DNA of 42,337 bases, taken from a virus. The stretch is taken from positions 1-42,337 of the IMG/VR virus record IMGVR_UViG_3300025151_000088. One strand, 5' to 3'. Under the pieces are notes generated by a model. The model was not told where the DNA came from. It saw only the letters and a list, made by a program, of their open reading frames with translations, and searched no databases. Position numbers and translations under genes: made by a program. Shown one piece after another: positions 32,478-39,072 of the stretch; the first letter of the stretch is position 1, and each line of letters begins with the position of its first letter.

Positions 32478-33034
32478 TGCCAGATATTGATATCGATTTT
32501 GCTGACAGAAATATTATTTTAGATAAAATAAAACACAGAGTAGCAAAATTAGACACAGGTAAAAAACACAATACAGGAGTTTATGTAACTGAATGTCCTC
32601 ATAACCCTGTAGATAATCTATCAACAATAGATTATAAAGTAGCAGAAGATCGAGGTTACTTTAAGTTAGATTTTTTGAATGTATCTATTTACAGTGAAGT
32701 AGAAAACGAAAAACATTTACAACAACTAATGGAGAAAGAACCACTATGGGAACTATTGGAGCACAAAGACTTCGTAGATCAGCTGTTTCATCTCAGCGGG
32801 CACGAAGATCTATTAAAAGTATTGAAACCGCAATCGGTAGAACAATTGGCGGCAACACTAGCGATAATAAGGCCAGCAAAGAGACATTTGCTGAAAAGCA
32901 ATTGGAATTTGATTTTACAAGAGGTTTGGAAAAAACCTACAGACGGTAGCTATTATTTTAAAAAAGCACACGCATTTGCATATGCTATTAGTGTAATTGT
33001 ACATATGAATTTGTTATGTGAAAAGTATACCTAA
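32477..33034 (+). CDS. Miniature DNA polymerase III alpha (DnaE)-like protein
   Basis: In 185 residues this protein reproduces, in order, several DnaE core motifs: PDIDIDF at 2-8 (catalytic aspartates equivalent to D401/D403 in E. coli), KKHNTGVYV at 29-37 (like RHAAGVV), YFKLDFLNV at 61-69 (third catalytic Asp, like KFDFLGL), IIRPAKRHLL at 130-139 (like LYRPGP), and KKAHAFAYA at 162-170 (like the SHAAAYA fingers helix). The upstream palm strand with RGSAAGS is missing and there is no PHP or OB domain. I recall similar short proteins in marine T4-like phages. Activity is unknown. It overlaps the zinc-finger gene and convergently the next gene. Confidence 0.7.
   Translation: MPDIDIDFADRNIILDKIKHRVAKLDTGKKHNTGVYVTECPHNPVDNLSTIDYKVAEDRGYFKLDFLNVSIYSEVENEKHLQQLMEKEPLWELLEHKDFVDQLFHLSGHEDLLKVLKPQSVEQLAATLAIIRPAKRHLLKSNWNLILQEVWKKPTDGSYYFKKAHAFAYAISVIVHMNLLCEKYT
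32746..32949 (+). CDS. Possible overprinted Arg-rich small protein
   Basis: In a second frame inside the mini-DnaE gene, an ATG opens 67 codons encoding MGTIGAQRLRRSAVSSQRAR and onward to a helical KASKETFAEKQLEFDFTRGL. The product is basic in its first half. The surrounding DNA is locally less AT-rich than the rest of the host gene, as expected if two frames are constrained. A GGAG lies upstream, 11 bases after which the ATG begins. No homologue is known to me. It could be a chance open frame. Confidence 0.3.
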   Translation: MGTIGAQRLRRSAVSSQRARRSIKSIETAIGRTIGGNTSDNKASKETFAEKQLEFDFTRGLEKTYRR

Positions 33035-33396
33035 CGTTTTCTTAAAACTTGAACGCTTTTTCTTTTAACACGTTTATTAGATAAATTATTTAAATTAACA
33101 CAAGGTCCTACTGATATTTTTACATCCTTTGTGTTCATTGTCATTGTTGCATAGGAAAACCTTTGCATTTCTTGTTTTAAGAAAATATTTATTGGAATCA
33201 TTCTATTTGATTCCCACCACCAAATATCTCCATATTCTAAAAATAATTTTTTATCGTCTTCAGATCTTAATTTATTAAAAACATACATTGTTGTTACAAA
33301 AGTATCTTGGTTAGACACAATGCCAACGTATTCGTTGCCGCCGTATGCAACAACGCTTATATAAGGAAAGTTTTTTTCTATATCTTTTAATAACAT
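33031..33396 (-). CDS. Conserved small protein of T4-like marine phages, function unknown
   Basis: The 121-residue protein contains SVVAYGGNEYVGIVSNQDTFVTTMYVF, GDIWWWESNRMIPINIFLKQE and KISVGPCVNLNNL, ending in a basic tail (KRVKRKSVQVLRKR). I remember this pattern from T4-like cyanophages, where it has no assigned function. It is antisense to its neighbours, overlaps the mini-DnaE end by four bases, and diverges from the virion gene at 33434. Confidence 0.7.
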   Translation of the reverse strand: MLLKDIEKNFPYISVVAYGGNEYVGIVSNQDTFVTTMYVFNKLRSEDDKKLFLEYGDIWWWESNRMIPINIFLKQEMQRFSYATMTMNTKDVKISVGPCVNLNNLSNKRVKRKSVQVLRKR

Positions 33397-33402
33397 TTTT
33401 TA

Positions 33403-33410
33403 AATAAATA
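33403..33410 (+). promoter_or_regulatory. Late-type promoter for the beta-rich virion genes
   Basis: AATAAATA lies 24 bases before the ATG at 33434. AAGGA at about 33422-33426 sits between them. The partner gene on the minus strand begins seven bases upstream. Confidence 0.5.
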
Positions 33411-33433
33411 CACTGTAATAGTAAGGATCCTCT

Positions 33434-34222
33434 ATGCAACTAATACCTAGATATTTATATCAAAATAAAGTTAATGTGGTATCAAACGATATTGGATTCA
33501 TTGTGGAGTATAGACCAGTGTATAGCAGACAAATAAAAATGTATAGGGGGATAGACAACAACTTTCAATTCAGATTATTAAATGCAGATCAAAAACCAGT
33601 CACATTAACAGACACCCCGGTTATTGTAATTTTTGATGAAAGCAATAATAAAATTATTGATAAAGAATGTACCATTACAGATGATGGTAGCACAAAATCA
33701 AAAAAAGGAACATTCACTGTAAACATAACTGAGAATGATTTATTGAATGTAAAACAACAATATCTACATTACAATATCTACTTACAAGGTTCAGCGGCAA
33801 ATACTATTACATATGCAAACGCTAGTTTTGACAGCTCAGGAACAATATTTGTTGACGGTAGTGCATTTGCTGGACCAAAAGCAACTGTAGAAGTTACAAA
33901 CTTTTTTGCTGTTGACGAGTACTGGTGTGCAGGCTCAGATGATGCAAACAGAATATCAGCAGAACCTGGATTGAACGGGAATGAAGCGTTACATACAGTT
34001 GCAGTTTATACTGATAGTTATGTAGGCGATTTAGAAATACAAGCAACATTAGATAACCAGCTAACTGGTACTAATAACTGGACAACTGTAAATACATTGA
34101 CATTTGATGGTACTGAAACAGAACCACAGCCTTCTAACTTCAATGGCGTGTTTACTTATTTGAGATTTAAAGCAAGTGCAAATCCAACAAATAAAATTAC
34201 AAAAATATTAGTGAGAAATTAA
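33434..34222 (+). CDS. Probable virion or fibre-associated protein with beta-sandwich domains
   Basis: The 262-residue protein has an N-terminal segment (YSRQIKMYRGIDNNFQFRLLNADQKPVTLTDTPVIVIFDES) like the Ig-like starts of baseplate or fibre proteins. It also has a C-terminal domain (LHTVAVYTDSYVGDLEIQATLDNQ ... FTYLRFKASANPTNKITKILVRN). The C-terminal domain is repeated in the next gene. A late box and ribosome site precede it, and no catalytic motif is seen. The role is inferred from composition and promoter type. Confidence 0.7.
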   Translation: MQLIPRYLYQNKVNVVSNDIGFIVEYRPVYSRQIKMYRGIDNNFQFRLLNADQKPVTLTDTPVIVIFDESNNKIIDKECTITDDGSTKSKKGTFTVNITENDLLNVKQQYLHYNIYLQGSAANTITYANASFDSSGTIFVDGSAFAGPKATVEVTNFFAVDEYWCAGSDDANRISAEPGLNGNEALHTVAVYTDSYVGDLEIQATLDNQLTGTNNWTTVNTLTFDGTETEPQPSNFNGVFTYLRFKASANPTNKITKILVRN

Positions 34223-34223
34223 G

Positions 34224-34565
34224 ATGGCAAATAGTGAAACAATATTAACTGCACAAGTACACAATGGCGATAGTAGTGTACAAACTGTAACTGGTGACAA
34301 ATACAAAGGCGACGGATTTTATAGTAGAAGTGACGGCTTGCATACAGTGCAATATAATTTAAATCAATTTATTGGCACAATTACTATACAAGGAACACTA
34401 GCAACATCTCCAACTGATGCTGATTATTTCGCAGTTGCAACAACAACACAAGATAGTACAACAGGTTCTATTATAGAAAACTTTACTGGAAATTATGTGT
34501 GGGTAAGAGCAGTAGTCAGTAATTGGACCAGTGGCGCAATTACAAGTATATCTTTAAATCATTGA
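34224..34565 (+). CDS. Small virion-type protein sharing the preceding C-terminal domain
   Basis: The 113-residue protein is essentially one copy of the beta-rich domain that ends the previous gene: LHTVQYNLNQFIGTITIQGTLATSP, then a loop, then ENFTGNYVWVRAVVSNWTSGAITSISLNH. The order and spacing of LHTV, IG-x-(I/L)-x-IQ-x-TL and the final strand pair match. It begins one base after the upstream stop. A decoration protein or a fibre accessory is likely. A strong host-type promoter for the primase follows it. Confidence 0.7.
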   Translation: MANSETILTAQVHNGDSSVQTVTGDKYKGDGFYSRSDGLHTVQYNLNQFIGTITIQGTLATSPTDADYFAVATTTQDSTTGSIIENFTGNYVWVRAVVSNWTSGAITSISLNH

Positions 34566-34590
34566 CATAGTATAGATACGGTGCTATAAT
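34562..34590 (+). promoter_or_regulatory. Consensus sigma70 promoter for the primase operon
   Basis: TTGACA (34562-34567), 17 bases, then TATAAT (34585-34590): a perfect match to the bacterial housekeeping consensus with ideal spacing. It predicts early expression of the primase by unmodified host polymerase. The start codon at 34597 follows so closely that the transcript would be leaderless. Confidence 0.8.
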
Positions 34591-34596
34591 AAAAAT

Positions 34597-35574
34597 ATGA
34601 GCATCGTGTCTGATATCCTGACCCTATATCTACCTGCAAAGCGTAAAACTACACCTAGTGGGTGGACCAGTTTCAATGCGCCTTGTTGTGTGCATAACAA
34701 TGAAAATGCAGATACAAGAGGACGTGGCGGTGTTATATATGAAGGAGATTTAGTAAGTTATCATTGCTTCAATTGTGGCTTCAAAGCAAGTTGGCAACCG
34801 GGTCGTAATCTAAGTTACAAGTTTAAAAAATTATTAGAATGGTTAAATGTATCTGATGCTGATATCACAAAACTAGCACTAGATGTAATGCGTGAGAACG
34901 AAGGTGTTGAAGTGCAAAAACATCAAGTAGAGTTGCCTACATTTGGCACAGTGCATTTGCCAGAAGACAGTGTACGCATTGCAGATATTGAAAACTTTGA
35001 CAAGCACAGTATGGCAGTGTTAGAGTATATGGCTACACGTAACTTAAACTTTGATGATACAGATTACTATTGGTCGTCACAATTAGGATACAGAGAAAGA
35101 CTTATTATACCCTTTAAATATGAGGGGCGTATAGTTGGATATACAGCCCGTACAGTAGGGGAAAACAAACCAAAGTACCTAACTGACTCACAGCCTGGCT
35201 TTGTTTATGGATTAGACGATCAAGGTCCTAATAAAGCATTTACATTGTTATGCGAAGGTCCACTAGATGCAATACACATAGAAGGGTGTGCATTGACTGG
35301 AAGTGATATAGGAGATGCACAAGCATTGTTATTAAACAGGTTAGGCAAAGATGTGTATGTAATACCTGATAGAGATAAAGCAGGTAGTAAACTAGTCGAA
35401 CAAGCTATTGATAGAGGTTGGGGAGTTAGTTTACCAGACTGGGATGATGATTTGAAAGATATAGGTGAATGTGTTGCTCGTCACGGTAGGCTATATACAT
35501 TATACAAAATTGTTGCGAGTGCAGAAACTTCGCCATTAAAAATAAGACTAAAGGCAAAAAAATGGTTTACATAA
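34597..35574 (+). CDS. 61: DNA primase gp61
   Basis: gp61 makes RNA primers and works with the gp41 helicase. The 325-residue protein has an N-terminal zinc-binding domain (Cys30/Cys31, His33 ... Cys57-x2-Cys60 in HCFNCGF). It also has a TOPRIM domain with Glu220-x3-Asp224 (LCEGPLDAIHIEG) and PDRDKAG at 257-263. Both are needed for primase activity in this family. Length is near T4 gp61 (342). The perfect sigma70 promoter just upstream puts it under early control, and tiny genes overlap its 3' end. Confidence 0.93.
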   Translation: MSIVSDILTLYLPAKRKTTPSGWTSFNAPCCVHNNENADTRGRGGVIYEGDLVSYHCFNCGFKASWQPGRNLSYKFKKLLEWLNVSDADITKLALDVMRENEGVEVQKHQVELPTFGTVHLPEDSVRIADIENFDKHSMAVLEYMATRNLNFDDTDYYWSSQLGYRERLIIPFKYEGRIVGYTARTVGENKPKYLTDSQPGFVYGLDDQGPNKAFTLLCEGPLDAIHIEGCALTGSDIGDAQALLLNRLGKDVYVIPDRDKAGSKLVEQAIDRGWGVSLPDWDDDLKDIGECVARHGRLYTLYKIVASAETSPLKIRLKAKKWFT

Positions 35575-35684
35575 AAAAAATTTTTAATATATTAATATGG
35601 CCTTACACATATGTACGTGACGAAATACGCTATAGGAGAAGGTTGAAAGAAATGAAAAAAAGAGATCCTTTTATTTACAAATGA
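35562..35684 (+). CDS. Tiny basic/aromatic protein (40 aa), first of three
   Basis: An ATG inside the end of the primase opens 40 codons: MVYIKKIFNILIWPYTYVRD, then a basic stretch (RYRRRLKEMKKRDPF). The start overlaps the primase by 13 bases and the stop overlaps the next start as ATGA. The first half is hydrophobic/aromatic and the second half strongly basic, like a small membrane-associated peptide. No family is known to me. Confidence 0.55.
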   Translation: MVYIKKIFNILIWPYTYVRDEIRYRRRLKEMKKRDPFIYK

Positions 35685-35851
35685 AAAAATGGATAATGTC
35701 AACAAAACTTTTTTGGAAGCTGTGGTTTTGGTGGGGAATACGTAAAGCAATGAAAGAACATAAACTACGAGAATTAGAAGATGCCAAACGTCCAATAATG
35801 ACAAATGACGAATATTGGGAAATGGTACATAGGAGAAAACAAAATGATTGA
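35681..35851 (+). CDS. Tiny Trp-rich protein (56 aa), second of three
   Basis: The 56-codon frame begins MKKWIMSTKLFWKLWFWWG and continues with a charged helix (RKAMKEHKLRELEDAK) and TNDEYWEMVHRRKQND. Six tryptophans in 56 residues are unusual. The N-terminal part could insert into membrane as an amphipathic helix. It overlaps both neighbours. Unknown function. Confidence 0.55.
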   Translation: MKKWIMSTKLFWKLWFWWGIRKAMKEHKLRELEDAKRPIMTNDEYWEMVHRRKQND

Positions 35852-35957
35852 ACTTATAATATATAACATTGTGTTTTGGTTTGTTTATGGTTACATTTGT
35901 AGTTTACCAGCAAAGTGGGTACAGTATACTATTGATAATTATGACAAGGTAAAATGA
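35844..35957 (+). CDS. Tiny membrane protein (37 aa), third of three
   Basis: The frame encodes MIELIIYNIVFWFVYGYICS followed by a short polar tail (LPAKWVQYTIDNYDKVK). The first 20 residues are a probable transmembrane segment. AGGAG (35830-35834) lies nine bases before the ATG. The stop overlaps the carbamoyltransferase start as ATGA, so translation is coupled. Confidence 0.6.
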   Translation: MIELIIYNIVFWFVYGYICSLPAKWVQYTIDNYDKVK

Positions 35958-37459
35958 TAACCTGGGGTATAAGTGCAAATAGCCACGATGCATCTTTAGC
36001 AGTTTTTAACCATCAACCTTGGAATCAAGGTAGTATGGAATTATTGTATGCTAGTCATAGTGAACGCTACAGTGGCGTCAAAAATGATCCACATTTAAAT
36101 GATAAATTAATACAGTACGGAAGACAATGGGGAGAACCTGATGAAATTATTTGGTACGAAAAACCCTTTGTCAAGACACTCAGACAAATCAAAGCAGGAC
36201 AAGGACTCAAGTACTTTTTTAAAAACAATATCCGTAGCTATCTTCGACGGTACGATTTATCTGTTCCTGTTCGTTTTGTTTCTCATCATTTTGCCCATGG
36301 TGCTGCCGGTTATTATAGTTCTCCTTTTGATAAAGCCTGTGTTGTTGTTATCGACAGCATTGGAGAGTTTGAAACACTCACTATCTGGAACGCCAGAGAA
36401 AATAAACTCAAAAAACAGTATACTCAATCGTACCCTCACTCCGTTGGATTATGGTACTCGGCGTTCACACAAAGAATAGGACTTAAACCTCAAGAAGACG
36501 AATATATTCTTATGGGTATGGCTGCATACGGTGATCCAATGCGCTTTTACAAAGATATAATGGACGAATTTATTGATATAGTAGACGCTGATAATAGTCC
36601 ACGTATTAAAATTAAACATAACCTTCATAGAGGGTGCTTATGGTGGAGACCAGATTTAAATAGCCCACAGGATTTGATGGACATTGCAGCGGCTGTTCAA
36701 GCTATATATGAACAAATTTTACAAACAATCTCTGGATGGGCTAGAAGGCAATCACCATCGGGTAACCTAGTTTTGATGGGAGGGTGTGCATTGAATTGTG
36801 CCGCAAACAGTGTTATATACAAAGATTGGGATAACGTATGGATTATGCCAAACCCGGGTGATTCTGGAAATGCGGTGGGTGCAGTATTAGGCTATTATGA
36901 AACCAAAATAAATTGGCCGGGTCCATACTTAGGCCATAACATAGAAGGAGAATATCCTGTTGAAGAAGTTTTACAAGAATTACTTACTAACGGTATTTGC
37001 GGTGTTGCTAATGGCCGGGCAGAGTTTGGCCCTAGAGCTCTTGGACACAGATCCTTACTTGCAGATCCCAGAGGTGAAGATATCAAAGACAGAGTTAATA
37101 ATATTAAGAAGAGGCAACTTTTTAGACCTTTCGCCCCAGCTTGTCTCGCAGAAGATACAGACAAATATTTTACCGGGCCCACAGGACCATATATGCAATA
37201 TGTATCAAATTGCACAGATCCTGGACTACCTGCAATCACGCACGGGGACGGCACCAGTAGGGTACAGACAGTTTCTAAATATGAAAGCCAAGGCTTTAGA
37301 AAACTGCTAGAACGTTGGAAAGAAGAGACTGGTTGTTCAGTGTTGTTAAATACAAGTCTAAATATCAAAGGCAAGCCTATTGTAAATACTGAACAAGATG
37401 CTAATGATTTTGCAAAATATTATGGAGTAAAAGTTTGTACGGCTGCTGTAAAAACGTAG
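35954..37459 (+). CDS. NodU/CmcH-family carbamoyltransferase
   Basis: The 501-residue protein is an O-carbamoyltransferase of the NodU/TobZ/CmcH type, which moves a carbamoyl group from carbamoyl phosphate through carbamoyl-AMP to a sugar or natural product. Family marks are ISANSHDASLAVF at the start, SHHFAHGAAGYY at 110-121, DEYILMGMAAYGDP, MGGCALNCAANS, and the C-terminal EFGPRALGHRSLLADPR and LLNTSLNIKGKPIV. Such genes are known in marine T4-like phages. Linked to the Kdo genes elsewhere in the window, it may decorate surface or virion glycan. It follows three tiny genes in coupled order. Confidence 0.93.
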   Translation: MITWGISANSHDASLAVFNHQPWNQGSMELLYASHSERYSGVKNDPHLNDKLIQYGRQWGEPDEIIWYEKPFVKTLRQIKAGQGLKYFFKNNIRSYLRRYDLSVPVRFVSHHFAHGAAGYYSSPFDKACVVVIDSIGEFETLTIWNARENKLKKQYTQSYPHSVGLWYSAFTQRIGLKPQEDEYILMGMAAYGDPMRFYKDIMDEFIDIVDADNSPRIKIKHNLHRGCLWWRPDLNSPQDLMDIAAAVQAIYEQILQTISGWARRQSPSGNLVLMGGCALNCAANSVIYKDWDNVWIMPNPGDSGNAVGAVLGYYETKINWPGPYLGHNIEGEYPVEEVLQELLTNGICGVANGRAEFGPRALGHRSLLADPRGEDIKDRVNNIKKRQLFRPFAPACLAEDTDKYFTGPTGPYMQYVSNCTDPGLPAITHGDGTSRVQTVSKYESQGFRKLLERWKEETGCSVLLNTSLNIKGKPIVNTEQDANDFAKYYGVKVCTAAVKT

Positions 37460-37587
37460 TACAAGAAACACACGAACAAGTTATTAAAGTTGACAAGTTT
37501 ACATTTCGTGTTATAATTAGATATTGTAAAAGTTGTGGACAAGTTAAAGCACAGTCACATATAAAAGAAGAAAAAAATGGCAACTAG
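37435..37587 (+). CDS. Tiny zinc-ribbon-like protein (50 aa)
   Basis: A TTG at 37435, with GGAG (37424-37427) seven bases upstream, opens 50 codons encoding MYGCCKNVVQETHEQVIKVD, then a strand region and RYCKSCGQVKAQSH. Two Cys pairs (Cys4-Cys5 and Cys31-x2-Cys34) fit a small zinc ribbon. It overlaps the carbamoyltransferase end by 25 bases and gp41 by 11, filling the gap exactly. TTG starts are common in this genome. I know no homologue. Confidence 0.5.
   Translation: MYGCCKNVVQETHEQVIKVDKFTFRVIIRYCKSCGQVKAQSHIKEEKNGN
37490..37517 (+). promoter_or_regulatory. Candidate sigma70 promoter for gp41
   Basis: TTGACA (37490-37495) and TATAAT (37512-37517) are separated by 16 bases, both perfect hexamers. 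They lie inside the tiny zinc-ribbon frame, 60 bases before gp41. They are likely real given their quality, but the overlap with coding sequence leaves some doubt. Confidence 0.55.
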
Positions 37588-38992
37588 ACAAAATACAGAT
37601 TATGGTTATGATATACAAAAAGTATATTTAGAAATGTTTATGACAGACGCAGAAAGTTTTGTGCGATGTCAAGGTGTATTTGATCCACAAACATTTGATA
37701 GACGTTTACAAGAGCCAGCAAAATTTGTAAAAGAGTATGTTGAAGAACATAATGCACTTCCTACATTTGATATGGTAAATGCGGCAACTGATGGTAATTT
37801 AAAAGATCCTGGGGCATTGCAAGAGAATCATTATGATTGGTTATTACAAGAGTTTGAAACATTTAGTAGACACAAAGCATTAGAATCGGCTATTCTTAAA
37901 AGTGCAGACTTACTTGAAAAAGGCGAGTATGGTCCAGTTGAAGACTTGGTTAAGAAAGCAGTACAGATTGGATTACAAAAAGATTTAGGTACAGACTATT
38001 GGGCTGATCCAAGAGCTAGACTTGAAGGTATCAAAGATAGTAACGGACAAGTAAGTACAGGGTGGCCAGGACTAGATAAGAAACTATTTGGAGGATTCAA
38101 CAGAGGCGAATTGAATATCTTTGCAGGCGGATCAGGTAGTGGTAAGAGTTTGTTTTTGGCTAACTTAGGTGTTAACTGGTGCTTGGCTGGACTTAACGTA
38201 TTGTATTTGACTTTTGAACTTAGTGAAGCATTGGTTAGTATGCGTGTAGATAGTATGACTACAGATATTCCAAGCAGAGACATTTTTAAAAGCATTGATG
38301 ATGTTGAAATGAAAGTTAAAATGATTGGCAAGAAAGCAGGAGCATTCCAAGTCAAGTATATGCCAACTGGTAAAAACGCAAACGATTTACGTAGTTATAT
38401 CAAAGAATATGAAATCAAAACTGGTAAAAAACTAGATGTCATACTTGTAGATTATTTAGACTTAATGCATCCTATTGCTGCAAAAGTAAGTGCAGAGAAC
38501 TTGTTTGTTAAAGACAAATATGTATCAGAAGAATTACGTAACTTGGCTATGGAACTTAATACATTATTTGTAACAGCATCGCAGTTGAATAGAAGCAGTG
38601 TAGAAGAGATTGAGTTTGACCACAGCCACATATCGGGCGGTATATCTAAGATCAATACAGCAGATAACTTGATTGGTATCTTTACAAGTAGGGCTATGCG
38701 TGAACGTGGCAGATATCAAATACAACTTATGAAAACTAGAAGTAGTTCGGGTGTAGGACAAAAGATTGATTTGGAGTTTGATGTTGATAGTTTACGTATA
38801 CGTGATTTAGGCGAGGATGAAGAATACCAAGAGTTTCAAAAGCGTAAGTCAACTGTGTTTGATCAACTCAAGCGTACAAATACACCAGCAGTTGAAAAAG
38901 AAGATCCAAGCGAAGGCGATACTGTGGGTAAGATAAAAGCAGAAGCAAGCACAGTAGAACTACGAAACTTTTTAAACAAACTTGGTTCATAA
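37577..38992 (+). CDS. 41: Replicative DNA helicase gp41
   Basis: gp41 is the DnaB-type hexameric helicase of the T4 replisome. The 471-residue protein has an N-terminal helical domain (about 1-140) and a RecA-like motor with Walker A GGSGSGKS at 184-191. It also has LDVILVDYLDLMHP (Walker B), ASQLNRSSVEE and QIQLMKTRSSSGVG, the DnaB-family motifs H3 and H4. It lies close to the primase, its working partner, separated only by the tiny genes and the carbamoyltransferase. Confidence 0.95.
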   Translation: MATRQNTDYGYDIQKVYLEMFMTDAESFVRCQGVFDPQTFDRRLQEPAKFVKEYVEEHNALPTFDMVNAATDGNLKDPGALQENHYDWLLQEFETFSRHKALESAILKSADLLEKGEYGPVEDLVKKAVQIGLQKDLGTDYWADPRARLEGIKDSNGQVSTGWPGLDKKLFGGFNRGELNIFAGGSGSGKSLFLANLGVNWCLAGLNVLYLTFELSEALVSMRVDSMTTDIPSRDIFKSIDDVEMKVKMIGKKAGAFQVKYMPTGKNANDLRSYIKEYEIKTGKKLDVILVDYLDLMHPIAAKVSAENLFVKDKYVSEELRNLAMELNTLFVTASQLNRSSVEEIEFDHSHISGGISKINTADNLIGIFTSRAMRERGRYQIQLMKTRSSSGVGQKIDLEFDVDSLRIRDLGEDEEYQEFQKRKSTVFDQLKRTNTPAVEKEDPSEGDTVGKIKAEASTVELRNFLNKLGS

Positions 38993-39015
38993 TTTTCTGC
39001 CTAAGTTTTTTCAAT

Positions 39016-39041
39016 GCTAAATAAAACGTGCTGCAAAGCAC
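39016..39041 (+). promoter_or_regulatory. Late-like box and GNRA hairpin before the DnaE-like gene
   Basis: GCTAAATA (39016-39023) is identical to the gp18 box. It is followed at once by GTGCT-GCAA-AGCAC (39028-39041), a perfect 5-base stem with a GNRA-type tetraloop. A transcript from the box would start with this hairpin at its 5' end, a layout known to stabilise mRNAs. Role inferred. Confidence 0.45.
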
Positions 39042-39072
39042 CAGGCATATAAAAAACTACAAGAGGCATACA

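Noticed and set aside
33034-33070. Possible bidirectional terminator at the convergent end near 33.03 kb (GTTTT-CTT-AAAAC)
   Set aside because: The stem is only five A-T-rich pairs and is not followed by a proper T-tract in either direction.
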